A stretch of DNA of 15,032 nucleotides from Betaproteobacteria bacterium (GCA_009921765.1 RFXC01000098.1:1-15032), one strand, 5' to 3'; counted from the first letter of the stretch, positions 7,207 through 14,606 are shown. The notes: generated from the sequence alone by a model not told the origin. Numbers and translations: made by a program.

Positions 7207-7918
7207 GGCGGGTCCCCAGATATTCATCGATCACGCGCTTGTTGCGCAGGATCTCGGCCGGCGGCCCGTCAGCGACCTTTTCACCGGCGATCAGCACCAT
7301 GACCCGGTCTGCGAGCTCGCGAATGACGCGCATCGTGTGTTCGATCACGAATATCGAACAGCGGGCGCGCAGCTCCTTCAAAAGCTGGATCATCTCGGTG
7401 ACTTCGGTCACCGCAAGGCCCCCAACGGGCTCGTCGAGCATGATGAGCCGGGGCTTGAGCACCAGCCGCATCAGTAGCTCCAACCGTCGCTGCTCGAACA
7501 ATGTGAGACTGCCTGCATCGACATCCAGCCGGGTGTCGAGCCGCAGCCACTCGGTGAGCTCACGCAGCTCGGCAGAATCCAGGCCGCGATGCGAGAGCAG
7601 CAAGCGCGCGTTGTCGATGTTTTGACGGACAGGCAATGCCGAGAACACCCTCACCGCCTGGTAGGTTCGGCAGAGCCCGATTTCCGCGAGCTGATGCGGC
7701 GTGCTTCCCGCAATATCGATGCCGGCGAAGCGAAGCGTTCCCGAGTCGGGGCGGATGTGCCCGCTCACCATGTTCACGAACGTGGTCTTGCCCGATCCGT
7801 TGGGGCCGATCATGCCCAGCGTTTCGCCCGTGACCGAATGCCCGTCGACGTTCTTCAACGCCACCACGCCGCCGAAGCGTTTGGAGAGCCCGCTCACCTC
7901 GAGCAGCCGCTCGCTCAT
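7199..7918 (-). CDS. livG: HAAT ABC importer ATPase LivG with atypical signature motif
   Basis: This 239-residue protein is the second ATPase of the importer. Walker A GPNGSGKT (38-45) and Walker B R-L-I-M-L-D-E-P (157-164) are normal, and the H-loop is present as V-I-E-H (191-194). The usual LivG signature (L-x-x-G-Q-Q-R-x-L-E) reads L-T-L-F-E-Q-R-R-L-E (138-147), so the signature Gly that contacts the ATP gamma-phosphate is Glu (codon GAG). The D-loop region is also unusual (GGLAVTE). Since the paired LivF has a full signature, the heterodimer may have one weakened ATP site, as in several heterodimeric ABC systems. The start at 7918 overlaps the livM stop by 4 nt, and the stop overlaps livF by 8 nt. 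The reading frame is intact, so this is a variant and not a decayed gene. Confidence 0.92.
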   Translation of the reverse strand: MSERLLEVSGLSKRFGGVVALKNVDGHSVTGETLGMIGPNGSGKTTFVNMVSGHIRPDSGTLRFAGIDIAGSTPHQLAEIGLCRTYQAVRVFSALPVRQNIDNARLLLSHRGLDSAELRELTEWLRLDTRLDVDAGSLTLFEQRRLELLMRLVLKPRLIMLDEPVGGLAVTEVTEMIQLLKELRARCSIFVIEHTMRVIRELADRVMVLIAGEKVADGPPAEILRNKRVIDEYLGTRHA

Positions 7919-8892
7919 ACCCGGCTCTCCTGCACGCGTGCGCTGTCGGTCATGGCTTTCTGCGTGCGGCGCCGGCGCGCAAGCCAGGCGCCGTAGATGC
8001 CGCCCGGCATCAGCAACGTGACCACAATGATCAGTACGCCCGACAGGATGTCCTTGAAGGCTTGCAGATCCTGCAGCAGGAATGGAATGGGCGCGAGGAT
8101 GGCGGTGCCAATGATGGGACCCGCAATGGTTCCCCGCCCGCCAAAGGCGACAAACAGCCAGATGTTCATCGAGACCAGCACATCGAAGGCACGGGGCGAG
8201 ATAAATCCGATGTAGACCGAGTAGAAGCAGCCGCCCACCCCAGCGTAGAGCGAGACGATGAAAAACGCGATGATCTTGCAGCGCACGACCCGGATGCCGA
8301 TCGCCTCGGCGAGGATGTCGTCTTCGCGGATGGCGACGAACCGCTGGCCGAGTGGCGATCGCACGATCCAGGCGCAGATCAGGATGCCCACCACCGTGAA
8401 GAGCGCAATCATCAGTTCAAGGCCCAGCCCCTTCAATTGACCGCCAAACCAGTCGGGCGGGGAGATCTGGTTGATACCGGTGTCGCCATTGGTGTAGGTG
8501 GGAAAGAAAATGAACGCGAGCGTGAGCACCGTCTGGATCACGAGTGAGCAGAGGGTGAAATAAAACCCCTTCAAGCGCAGCGACGGCAGACCGAGCGCGA
8601 CACCGGCGAGTGCGGCCATCACGGTGGCCACCGGCATCGCAAGCCAGAAAGACCAGCCGAGCTCGCGAGTGAGGTGCACCACCGCATAGCCTGCAATGCC
8701 CGCCACGCCTGCAAACATGAGCGGCATGAGGCCCACAAATCCGTACATCAGATTCATGCCGGTGGCCCACAACAGGCTGATGTAGGTCATGCCCAGCACG
8801 AACGCGAGAAACTTGTTGCCGTCGGCAATGATGGGCAGCGCGAGTGCCGCCGCAGCAAAAATCCAGAGCGCGCGATCCGAGGCGAGTTTCAT
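7915..8892 (-). CDS. livM: HAAT ABC importer permease LivM
   Basis: This 325-residue inner-membrane permease has hydrophobic segments at about 7-23, 28-47, 55-73, 80-102, 113-130, 158-177, 206-232, 240-270 and 282-300. The cytoplasmic coupling loop R-S-P-L-G-Q-R-F-V-A-I-R-E-D-D-I-L-A-E-A-I-G-I is at about 178-200, the EAA-like motif of this permease family. The C-terminus is basic and cytoplasmic-looking (RRRR at 306-309). With LivH it forms the membrane channel of an importer for branched-chain amino acids, amides or small organic acids; the solute cannot be assigned from the permease. The start overlaps the livH stop by 4 nt (8889-8892) and the stop overlaps the livG start by 4 nt, which indicates coupled translation. 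Confidence 0.93.
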   Translation of the reverse strand: MKLASDRALWIFAAAALALPIIADGNKFLAFVLGMTYISLLWATGMNLMYGFVGLMPLMFAGVAGIAGYAVVHLTRELGWSFWLAMPVATVMAALAGVALGLPSLRLKGFYFTLCSLVIQTVLTLAFIFFPTYTNGDTGINQISPPDWFGGQLKGLGLELMIALFTVVGILICAWIVRSPLGQRFVAIREDDILAEAIGIRVVRCKIIAFFIVSLYAGVGGCFYSVYIGFISPRAFDVLVSMNIWLFVAFGGRGTIAGPIIGTAILAPIPFLLQDLQAFKDILSGVLIIVVTLLMPGGIYGAWLARRRRTQKAMTDSARVQESRV

Positions 8893-9770
8893 CGTTTGAA
8901 CAATCCGCTCGGCCGGAAGAGCAGAATGAGCAGCATCGCACCCAGGTAGGAGAAGGTGGCTGCGGTTGGACTGGCAAAGATGCTGACAATTGCCTGCGTG
9001 AAGCCGAATGTCATGCCGATCACGAGCGCGCCGATCACCGAGCCGGGCCCGCCGATGATCATGATCGCAAAAGCGGTGATCGACATGGTCCAGGCGACCG
9101 TCAGGTCATAGCTGTAGGCGAGGGCAAACAGAATGCCCCCCAGGAAAATGATCACCGACCCCAATACGAACGAGAGCCGGTAGATGGCGCGCACATTCAC
9201 GCCCCGAAGCGCAGCCGCCTCGCGGTTCTGGAACACCGCGCGGAGCGCGCGGCCATAGGGGTGGTAGCGCAGCAGCACAAAGAGCAGCACGAGCACCAAC
9301 AGACTCACGCCCATCACTACCAGGCGGTTGTTCGGCATGGGAAAGGGCCCGAACATGGTGATGCCCTCGATGATCGGCGGCAGCGTGAACTGGTCGCTCC
9401 ACTTGGCGTAGGTGAGCGAAAAGATGCCGGTCATGATCTGCGTGAGACCGAGCGTGACCACGAAGTAGGCAACGTTGCGGTTGGGTGTGTCGTAGAGCCT
9501 GCGGATGAGGATCCACTCGAGCAGATAGGACAGCGCGGTGCCCAGTATCAAGACCCCGGCTGCGGCCGCAAGACTGGTCCAGCCGAAGGAAGCGGTGAAG
9601 GTCCAGGCCGTGAGCGAGGCCAGCAGGAAAAACTGGCCGTTGCTCGCATTGGGCAGCCACACGCAGCCGTAAACAATCGTGACACCAGCTGCCACCAGCG
9701 CAAAGATCGCGCCCAGAATCAGCCCCGTCGACAGCGTCGACATCAGGATCAGAATCTGGGCGTCGGTCAT
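8889..9770 (-). CDS. livH: HAAT ABC importer permease LivH
   Basis: This 293-residue inner-membrane permease has hydrophobic segments at about 15-38, 46-64, 68-86, 100-120, 150-168, 198-220, 226-246, 250-266 and 275-288. The EAA-like coupling loop is at 172-193 (Y-G-R-A-L-R-A-V-F-Q-N-R-E-A-A-A-L-R-G-V-N-V). The conserved N-terminal pattern G-x-I-x-G-A-x-F-A-L-V-A-x-G is present at 16-29. The family segment n-f-A-h-G-e after the first membrane helices is replaced by N-A-S-N-G-Q (41-46), a modest departure. The start codon lies 7 nt after the stop of the binding-protein gene, so the two are almost certainly on one transcript. Confidence 0.92.
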   Translation of the reverse strand: MTDAQILILMSTLSTGLILGAIFALVAAGVTIVYGCVWLPNASNGQFFLLASLTAWTFTASFGWTSLAAAAGVLILGTALSYLLEWILIRRLYDTPNRNVAYFVVTLGLTQIMTGIFSLTYAKWSDQFTLPPIIEGITMFGPFPMPNNRLVVMGVSLLVLVLLFVLLRYHPYGRALRAVFQNREAAALRGVNVRAIYRLSFVLGSVIIFLGGILFALAYSYDLTVAWTMSITAFAIMIIGGPGSVIGALVIGMTFGFTQAIVSIFASPTAATFSYLGAMLLILLFRPSGLFKR

Positions 9771-9777
9771 GGCGGGC

Positions 9778-10983
9778 TCACTTCACCAGGTCGTAGACCG
9801 GGATGACCTCCGGATCCCACTCGATGTAGAAGCGCTGCTTGGACTGATAGCTGCGCTTGCCGTTCACCGAGACGATTTCCTGGAAGTACATGTACTCCTT
9901 GCGGGCGCCGTTCTTGTCGAACACGATCGGCACGCCGCTGGTCCGCTCCTTGGTATTAAGGGCGGAAATGGCATTGCGCAGCTTCTCGCGGTCGTCGGCG
10001 GTGCCGGCAGCCTCGATCGCCTCCTTGAAGATGTAGGGCGTCACGTAGCAGTAGTTCTCCACGTAGGACGGCGGCCGGTTGTTGGCCGCGTCAAAGCGCG
10101 CGATGAAGTCTTTGCCGGACGGGGTGAGCGAATCGAGCCCCACATCAAAGAAGGTTCCGTAGATCGACCCCACGCTGCGCTGCCCCCAGCCGAACACCTG
10201 GGTGGTGATGCCGTAGGGGTGGATGATCTGCTGCGGCTTGATGCCCAGATCGAGCAGCTGGTTGGTGATCACGTTGTCGAAGGCGCCTGCTCCGCTCACG
10301 ATCACGTAATCGGGGGCCGCGGCACGCACTTGCGCGGCCTGCACGGTGGCGTCGCTTGAGCCCTGCGGGAACATGATGTCCGCCACGATATTGAGCTTCG
10401 AGCGCGGCGCCTGATAGCGAAAGCCCGCCATGATGGCGCGCATGAGCGCAGCGTCGGAATGCATGAGCGCAACCTTTGCGCCAGGCTTCACCTGCTCGAT
10501 GTACTTTGCCATCGCATAGCCCCAGCCGGCGGCATCGGGCTCGATACGGAAGGTGTAGCGTGTTCCGGGCTTGGTGAGCTGCGGGAAGGCCGCTACCGGC
10601 ACCAGGAACGGAATTTTCTGCTGCTCGGCATAGCCATACATCGCGAGTGCCACGTCGGAGCTGGTGGGGCCGCTGAGGGCCAGCACCTTGTCGTTGATGT
10701 CGAGGTTGCGCGAGGCGGCCAGTGCCTGATCGGACTTGGTCTGATTGTCGGTCACGATGAATTCGAGCGGTCGGCCGAGCACACCCCCCGCCTTGTTGAT
10801 TTCATCGGTGGCGAATTTCAACCCTGCCACGCAGCTGGTGCCAAAGAAAGTCCAGGGGCCGGTGAGTTCGGTGACGAAACCGATCTTGATCGGACGTGGA
10901 CTCTGCGCAGCGGCGGGCGCCGCACACAGCGCCGCCGCAGCGAGCGCGATCGCCGAGGCGCAGGTCTTGAGCTTGATGTTCAT
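9778..10983 (-). CDS. Periplasmic ABC substrate-binding protein (Peripla_BP_6, LivK-like)
   Basis: This 401-residue protein carries a classical Sec signal peptide: M-N-I-K-L-K, a hydrophobic Ala-rich core and A-P-A-A-A cut before Gln27. The mature protein opens with P-I-K-I-G-F-V-T-E-L-T-G-P-W, the normal first strand of the type I periplasmic-binding fold, then G-L-K-F-A-T-D-E-I-N-K-A-G-G-V-L-G-R-P and a V-T-D-N-Q-T stretch, and later S-G-P-T-S-S-D-V-A, which sits where the ligand-binding loop is expected. It would capture the solute and deliver it to LivHM. The ligand is unknown; related proteins bind amino acids, amides and aromatic acids. An almost ideal ribosome site, AAGGAGGA (10988-10995 on this strand), suggests higher translation than for the membrane subunits, as usual for this component. 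It heads the importer genes and lies 89 nt after the DapA-like gene. Confidence 0.93.
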   Translation of the reverse strand: MNIKLKTCASAIALAAAALCAAPAAAQSPRPIKIGFVTELTGPWTFFGTSCVAGLKFATDEINKAGGVLGRPLEFIVTDNQTKSDQALAASRNLDINDKVLALSGPTSSDVALAMYGYAEQQKIPFLVPVAAFPQLTKPGTRYTFRIEPDAAGWGYAMAKYIEQVKPGAKVALMHSDAALMRAIMAGFRYQAPRSKLNIVADIMFPQGSSDATVQAAQVRAAAPDYVIVSGAGAFDNVITNQLLDLGIKPQQIIHPYGITTQVFGWGQRSVGSIYGTFFDVGLDSLTPSGKDFIARFDAANNRPPSYVENYCYVTPYIFKEAIEAAGTADDREKLRNAISALNTKERTSGVPIVFDKNGARKEYMYFQEIVSVNGKRSYQSKQRFYIEWDPEVIPVYDLVK

Positions 10984-10987
10984 GGTC

Positions 10988-10995
10988 TCCTCCTT
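10988..10995 (-). promoter_or_regulatory. Near-consensus ribosome binding site of the substrate-binding protein gene
   Basis: The minus strand reads AAGGAGGA, four nt before the ATG at 10983. It is the strongest Shine-Dalgarno sequence in the window. The other genes of this operon rely on overlap or weak sites, so this one probably sets an excess of binding protein over the membrane parts. Confidence 0.75.
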
Positions 10996-11059
10996 GGTTT
11001 GGGGTGTTTTCTTGTCTGTCCGGCAAACGCTGCGCCCGCTGCACGGGTGGGGTGAGCCC

Positions 11060-11073
11060 GCCCCGCCGGGGGC
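11060..11073 (-). other. GC hairpin at the stop codon of the DapA-like gene
   Basis: GCCCC-CGGC-GGGGC (minus strand) is a perfect 5-bp stem with a 4-nt loop. Its first base is the last base of the DapA-like gene's TAG. No T-run follows, so full termination is unlikely. It could partly separate the lyase gene from the binding-protein gene or mark an RNA processing point. The rest of the 89-nt gap has no recognisable promoter. Confidence 0.35.
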
Positions 11074-11996
11074 TACTTGAGCAGCCCCGCGAGTTGCAGC
11101 GCGCGTCGGATCCGGTCGAGCTCGGACTGCGGCAGTTTCATGAGGGGCGGACGCACCACCGCCCGGGGCAGCTTGCCCAGCATGACGAGCGCCTCCTTCA
11201 TGCGGTTATGCATGTCAACCCAGGGTTCGCTGTAGAACACTTCGGCGGTGGGGAAGATCCGGTCGCTGATCTGGCGCGCAAGCGCCAGGTCTCCCGCCTG
11301 AACGGCGCGAAAGAGCTGCGCCTGCAGATCGGCAATCACCGAACCGCTGCCGGAAAGTAGGCCCTTGCAGCCCAGCACCAGCGAGGTGAACAGCCAGGCA
11401 CTGTGCGTGGTGAGAACATTCACGGGTCGGGCGAGCGACTGCAGCACCCGGACCTGGCGCTCATGGAGTTGCGGATTGGCCGACCAGTCTTTGATCGCCC
11501 TGACGGTAGGCACCTGCTCGATGATTTTCAGGAGGGTGGGCAGGGGGTAGCCCTGGCCGCCCGAGAGCGGATACTGGAAAGCAATGAGCGGCAGGTCGGT
11601 GACCTCGGCGATTCGCCGGAAGTGCTCCACCGCCATTTCCGGCCGCTGGCCGAAGGTGTAGATGCCAGACGGAAATACCAACAGTGCGGATGCGCCGCCG
11701 GCATGCGCCATTTTCGCGATGCGTTGCGCTTCGAAGCTGCCCTCGGCATAGACGCCCTGGACCACATGAGTGCGTCCGGCCATTTCCTCAACGGTGATGT
11801 CGAGGATACGGCGCTGCTCGTCGAACGTGCAGCTCGCCACCTCCGACGCATGGGCGTTGGTGGTGATGGCGGTGACGCCAGGCACCGAGGCCACGTCGCG
11901 GATGTGAGCGCGGTAGTTGGCTTCGTCGATCGAGAAATCGTCGAAGAACGGCAGCAGAACGGCGGGGATGACGCCTTCGGGCTGATAGCTGGACAT
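11073..11996 (-). CDS. Divergent dihydrodipicolinate synthase/N-acetylneuraminate lyase (DapA) family protein
   Basis: This 307-residue TIM-barrel lyase or synthase of the NAL superfamily acts through a Lys Schiff base with a 2-oxo acid. The Schiff-base lysine is Lys169 in V-R-A-I-K-D-W-S. The usual G-T-T-G-E pocket is replaced by T-T-N-A-H-A-S-E (45-52), and the conserved F-Y-N-x-P tyrosine segment reads F-Q-Y-P-L-S-G-G (140-147). These changes argue against lysine-biosynthesis DapA and for a catabolic aldolase, dehydratase or hydrolase acting on another 2-oxo acid. The length is normal. The ribosome site of ATG 11996 is weak. It lies between the COG3618 hydrolase and the importer on the same strand, with gaps of about 100 and 89 nt, which suggests a role in breaking down the imported compound. 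The exact reaction is unknown. Confidence 0.88.
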   Translation of the reverse strand: MSSYQPEGVIPAVLLPFFDDFSIDEANYRAHIRDVASVPGVTAITTNAHASEVASCTFDEQRRILDITVEEMAGRTHVVQGVYAEGSFEAQRIAKMAHAGGASALLVFPSGIYTFGQRPEMAVEHFRRIAEVTDLPLIAFQYPLSGGQGYPLPTLLKIIEQVPTVRAIKDWSANPQLHERQVRVLQSLARPVNVLTTHSAWLFTSLVLGCKGLLSGSGSVIADLQAQLFRAVQAGDLALARQISDRIFPTAEVFYSEPWVDMHNRMKEALVMLGKLPRAVVRPPLMKLPQSELDRIRRALQLAGLLK

Positions 11997-12099
11997 TGTG
12001 TCGGGGTCCGAAAATGGGCTGGCGGGAACCCTACACCGCTATCGACCGATGGAGCAAGCCTGACAGGCGAGTCGGCCGGCCGAACCGTTCCGAAGTCTG
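11997..12099 (-). promoter_or_regulatory. Gap between the hydrolase and DapA-like genes with two palindromes
   Basis: The 103-nt gap holds GCCTG-A-CAGGC (12058-12068) and a 12-bp perfect palindrome TCGGCCGGCCGA (12072-12083), only 3 nt apart. Both lie upstream of the DapA-like start on the minus strand. They may be a regulator site or a hairpin pair ending the hydrolase transcript. No T-run and no clear promoter is visible. Confidence 0.3.
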
Positions 12100-13029
12100 T
12101 TACGCGCGGGTTGTATCTGGAGGCAGCCGGTAGATGCGGCACGCGGTGTCATGAAGAATCGCGCGCTGCTCGGCAAGCGGCCTGTCGTTCACGCACTGCC
12201 GGAACACATCGAACAACGAACGGTAATCGGTCCAGAGCTTTTCAACCGGGAAGTTGCTTCCGAACATGCAGCGATCGGCCCCGAACCAGGTGATGGCCTC
12301 GCTGACGATGGGCTGCCAGATGTCGACGGCGCATCGGCGCGAGAATGTGCTGAGCGCTGACAGCTTGGTGCTCACGTTCGGGCAGGCGGCGAGCGCCTGA
12401 ACGCCCGAGCGCCAGGCGGCCAGCGTCGGGGGCTCGCGGTCGGTCAGCATGCCGGCGTGAAGCAGAACAATCTGCAGGTCCGGAAACGCCTGGGCGAGGT
12501 CGGCTGCGTCCTGCATCTGGCTGGGAAACACCTGCAGTTCGAACACCAGTCCGCGGTCGCACACTTCGGCGAGCCCGCGCCGCCAGGCCGGGTCGCGCAC
12601 CCAGTCCGGGCGCGCGGCAAAACAATATTGAGGGTTCGTGTGCCAGTGGAGTTGCTGACGGATACCACGCAGAAGCGGGCTCTTCATCTGCGCGTCGAGC
12701 AGATCGGCCACGTTTGGGTCGGCCAGGTTGGCGCCAGCAACGATGGCGTGCGGAAAGCCGGATTGCTCGGCGATCGACTGCACCCAGCGCACTTCCTCGA
12801 GCTCGCCCCCCGGGGGCCAGTTGGTCTGAACATAGACCGAGCGCGTGACACCAGCTGGGTTGCAGTCAGCCAGAAATTCGGCAGCCAGGTAGTCACGGCG
12901 AATGGGCTCGTAGGCGCCGAAAATTCGTGGTACCGGTGGACCGTCCAGCCAGGCCAGATCGGCGCGGCGCCAGAGATGGTGGTGGGCGTCAACGACAGGG
13001 TGAGGGTAGGGCGCGTTCATGGGCCGCAT
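12100..13029 (-). CDS. Amidohydrolase-superfamily hydrolase (COG3618, TIM-barrel lactonase/hydrolase type)
   Basis: This 309-residue TIM-barrel metal hydrolase of the Amidohydro_2 group begins with P-V-V-D-A-H-H-H-L-W (residues 11-20), the metal-binding start of COG3618 proteins, which include lactonases and 2-pyrone-4,6-dicarboxylate hydrolase relatives. Further family marks are V-Y-V-Q (66-69), R-G-I-R-Q (121-125), H191 in L-L-H-A-G and M-F-G-S-N-F-P-V (255-262). In many relatives the last motif is G-S-D-W-P and the Asp is the catalytic base; here it is Asn259. The start may be ATG 13029 or 13020; neither has a clear ribosome site. It is the first gene of the minus-strand group running into the DapA-like gene and the importer, and it is divergent from the flavin oxidoreductase gene. 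It is not the COG2159 type expected for ACMS decarboxylase. It probably opens a lactone or similar ester in the same route. Confidence 0.85.
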   Translation of the reverse strand: MRPMNAPYPHPVVDAHHHLWRRADLAWLDGPPVPRIFGAYEPIRRDYLAAEFLADCNPAGVTRSVYVQTNWPPGGELEEVRWVQSIAEQSGFPHAIVAGANLADPNVADLLDAQMKSPLLRGIRQQLHWHTNPQYCFAARPDWVRDPAWRRGLAEVCDRGLVFELQVFPSQMQDAADLAQAFPDLQIVLLHAGMLTDREPPTLAAWRSGVQALAACPNVSTKLSALSTFSRRCAVDIWQPIVSEAITWFGADRCMFGSNFPVEKLWTDYRSLFDVFRQCVNDRPLAEQRAILHDTACRIYRLPPDTTRA

Positions 13030-13057
13030 TGACCCAGCGAACCGGGGGGTCTGTCAA
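13029..13057. promoter_or_regulatory. Inverted repeat TTGAC-n19-GTCAA in the divergent promoter region
   Basis: The roughly 100-nt region between the divergent hydrolase (start 13029) and flavin oxidoreductase (start about 13131) holds TTGAC at 13029-13033 and GTCAA at 13053-13057. A second nested pair, GACCC (13031-13035) and GGGTC (13047-13051), lies inside. This is the natural place for shared control of both transcripts. The left arm overlaps the longer start proposed for the hydrolase, which slightly favours its shorter start at 13020. The binding protein is unknown and no regulator gene is in the window. Confidence 0.35.
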
Positions 13058-13130
13058 GGGCCTGACGGCCGCGTGGGGGATTCGGCGCATCGGCGGGCTG
13101 GTTTACGGACAATCCTGTGCTCGCCCACCC

Positions 13131-14594
13131 ATGCGGTCGCCGATGTCATTGCCCGAGGCCCAGGTTTCCGACTTACCCGTTCGCTCCTCCGCGCCCTACC
13201 GGCCGGGTGAGGAGATCAACCTGCTCGCTCTGCAGCAGGCGCTTCAGGGGCTGGACTGCGACACGTCCGGCCTGGCACGCGAGCGCGCAGCCGCCGATTT
13301 TCACTGGTATAGCCCAGTGCTTGCTGCCGCGCTGGCCGGGCGTCTTCCCGACCTGGTTGTGCGGCCGCGAAGTGTGGAGGAGGTGCTCCAGGTGGCAGCG
13401 GCCTGCGTCAAGCACCGCATACCGCTCACCGTTCGCGGCGCAGGCACCGGGAACTACGGCCAGTGCGTACCGCTCCATGGCGGCGTGAGCCTGGATATGA
13501 CGGGCCTCAACCGGGTGCTGGAGCTGGCCGACGGTTGGGCGCGCGTCGAGGCAGGCATCGTGATGTTCGACCTGAACGAGGCGGCGCGCAAAACCGGCCA
13601 ACAACTCCGGATGTGGCCCAGCACCGAGCGGATTGCCACGCTGGGCGGGTTTATCGCAGGCGGACACTCGGGGATCGGCTCGATTCGTCACGGCATCCTT
13701 GCCGATCCCGGCAATGTGCGCGCATTGCAGGTGGTGACCCTCGAAGATCCGCCCAGGCTGGTCGAATTGCAAGGTGCCGACATCCAGAAGGCGCATCATG
13801 CCTACGGCACCAACGGAATTCTGGTGAGCGTGGATATTGCCCTCACCGGAGCGGTGGACTGGCAGCATGTCATCGCGCTGTTTCCCGATTACCCGGCTGC
13901 TCTCCAGTGTGCGCTCGACATCGGCGAGCGCGTCTGTCAGGCAGGCAGCGGTGCGCTTGATGTGTTCCAGTTGTCCACCGTGGAGCGGCGCATCACGCCC
14001 TACTACGACGGCCTGCGCGAGCGGCTGCAGGACCAGGATGCGATCTTCGCCCAGGTGGCACCGGCATCGATTGCTGCCTTCGAGGCTTGCGTACGGGCGG
14101 CGGGTGGCAGTGTTGCCGTGCGCGGTACCGAATCCGAGCTGATCGCTGCGGGCCTTCCCCCAGCCACCGAGTGCGCGTACAACCACACCACGCTGCAGGC
14201 GCTCAAGACCGATCGCGGCGTCACCTATCTTCAGGTGGCCTATCCCGTGCCCTTTGATCCCCGACTCGTGGCTGCGCAATGCGAGCGGTTCGGTGACGAG
14301 GTGCTGATGCACCATGAATTCAGTCAGGCGGGCGGCGCGCTGACGGTTTTCGCGCTTCCGCTGGTGCGCTATTTCGATGAATCGCAATTGCGAGATCTGA
14401 TCGCCTCCTTCGAGGCCGACGGCTGCCTGGTGTTTGATCCGCACACCTGGGTGCTGGAAGACGGCGGTATGAAGCAGGTCGATGAATTGCAACTCGCCTT
14501 CAAACGCCAGGCAGACCCCCTGGGGCTGATGAATCCGGGGAAGGTTCGGGCCTGGGATGAACGTGTGCTGGGCATTCCCGGCGGAACCCTTTAA
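13131..14594 (+). CDS. FAD-linked oxidoreductase (VAO/PCMH-type, FAD_binding_4)
   Basis: This 487-residue flavoprotein has the PCMH FAD-binding domain at about 72-240: P-D-L-V-V-R-P-R-S-V-E-E-V-L (73-86), the pyrophosphate loop R-G-A-G-T-G-N-Y-G-Q (102-111) and G-G-F-I-A-G-G-H-S-G-I-G-S (172-184). The C-terminal part ends with P-L-G-L-M-N-P-G-K-V (463-472), the usual end of FAD-linked oxidases of the glycolate oxidase/lactate dehydrogenase group. It probably oxidises a hydroxy acid, amine or similar intermediate and passes electrons to O2 or a carrier. I see no signal peptide, so it should be cytoplasmic. The start is ATG 13131 or 13143; the open frame extends to 12927, but that part overlaps the divergent hydrolase and has no family similarity. 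The RidA-like gene follows after 12 nt, which makes an operon likely. Substrate unknown. Confidence 0.88.
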   Translation: MRSPMSLPEAQVSDLPVRSSAPYRPGEEINLLALQQALQGLDCDTSGLARERAAADFHWYSPVLAAALAGRLPDLVVRPRSVEEVLQVAAACVKHRIPLTVRGAGTGNYGQCVPLHGGVSLDMTGLNRVLELADGWARVEAGIVMFDLNEAARKTGQQLRMWPSTERIATLGGFIAGGHSGIGSIRHGILADPGNVRALQVVTLEDPPRLVELQGADIQKAHHAYGTNGILVSVDIALTGAVDWQHVIALFPDYPAALQCALDIGERVCQAGSGALDVFQLSTVERRITPYYDGLRERLQDQDAIFAQVAPASIAAFEACVRAAGGSVAVRGTESELIAAGLPPATECAYNHTTLQALKTDRGVTYLQVAYPVPFDPRLVAAQCERFGDEVLMHHEFSQAGGALTVFALPLVRYFDESQLRDLIASFEADGCLVFDPHTWVLEDGGMKQVDELQLAFKRQADPLGLMNPGKVRAWDERVLGIPGGTL

Positions 14595-14606
14595 GGACTC
14601 TTGGTC

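Noticed and set aside
8844..9806. 320-codon plus-strand open frame opposite livM and livH
   Set aside because: The translation is an extremely charged, His/Glu/Gln-rich sequence typical of antisense to a membrane-protein gene, and it spans two real permease genes.
12100..13029. ACMS decarboxylase (NbaD) as the next enzyme after 3-hydroxyanthranilate dioxygenase
   Set aside because: The N-terminal D-A-H-H-H-L-W and later motifs match COG3618 hydrolases, not the COG2159 decarboxylase group.
12927..13130. N-terminal extension of the flavin oxidoreductase to 12927
   Set aside because: It overlaps the 5' end of the divergent hydrolase and encodes an Arg/Gly-rich stretch unlike the family. Starts at 13131 or 13143 fit the known domain.
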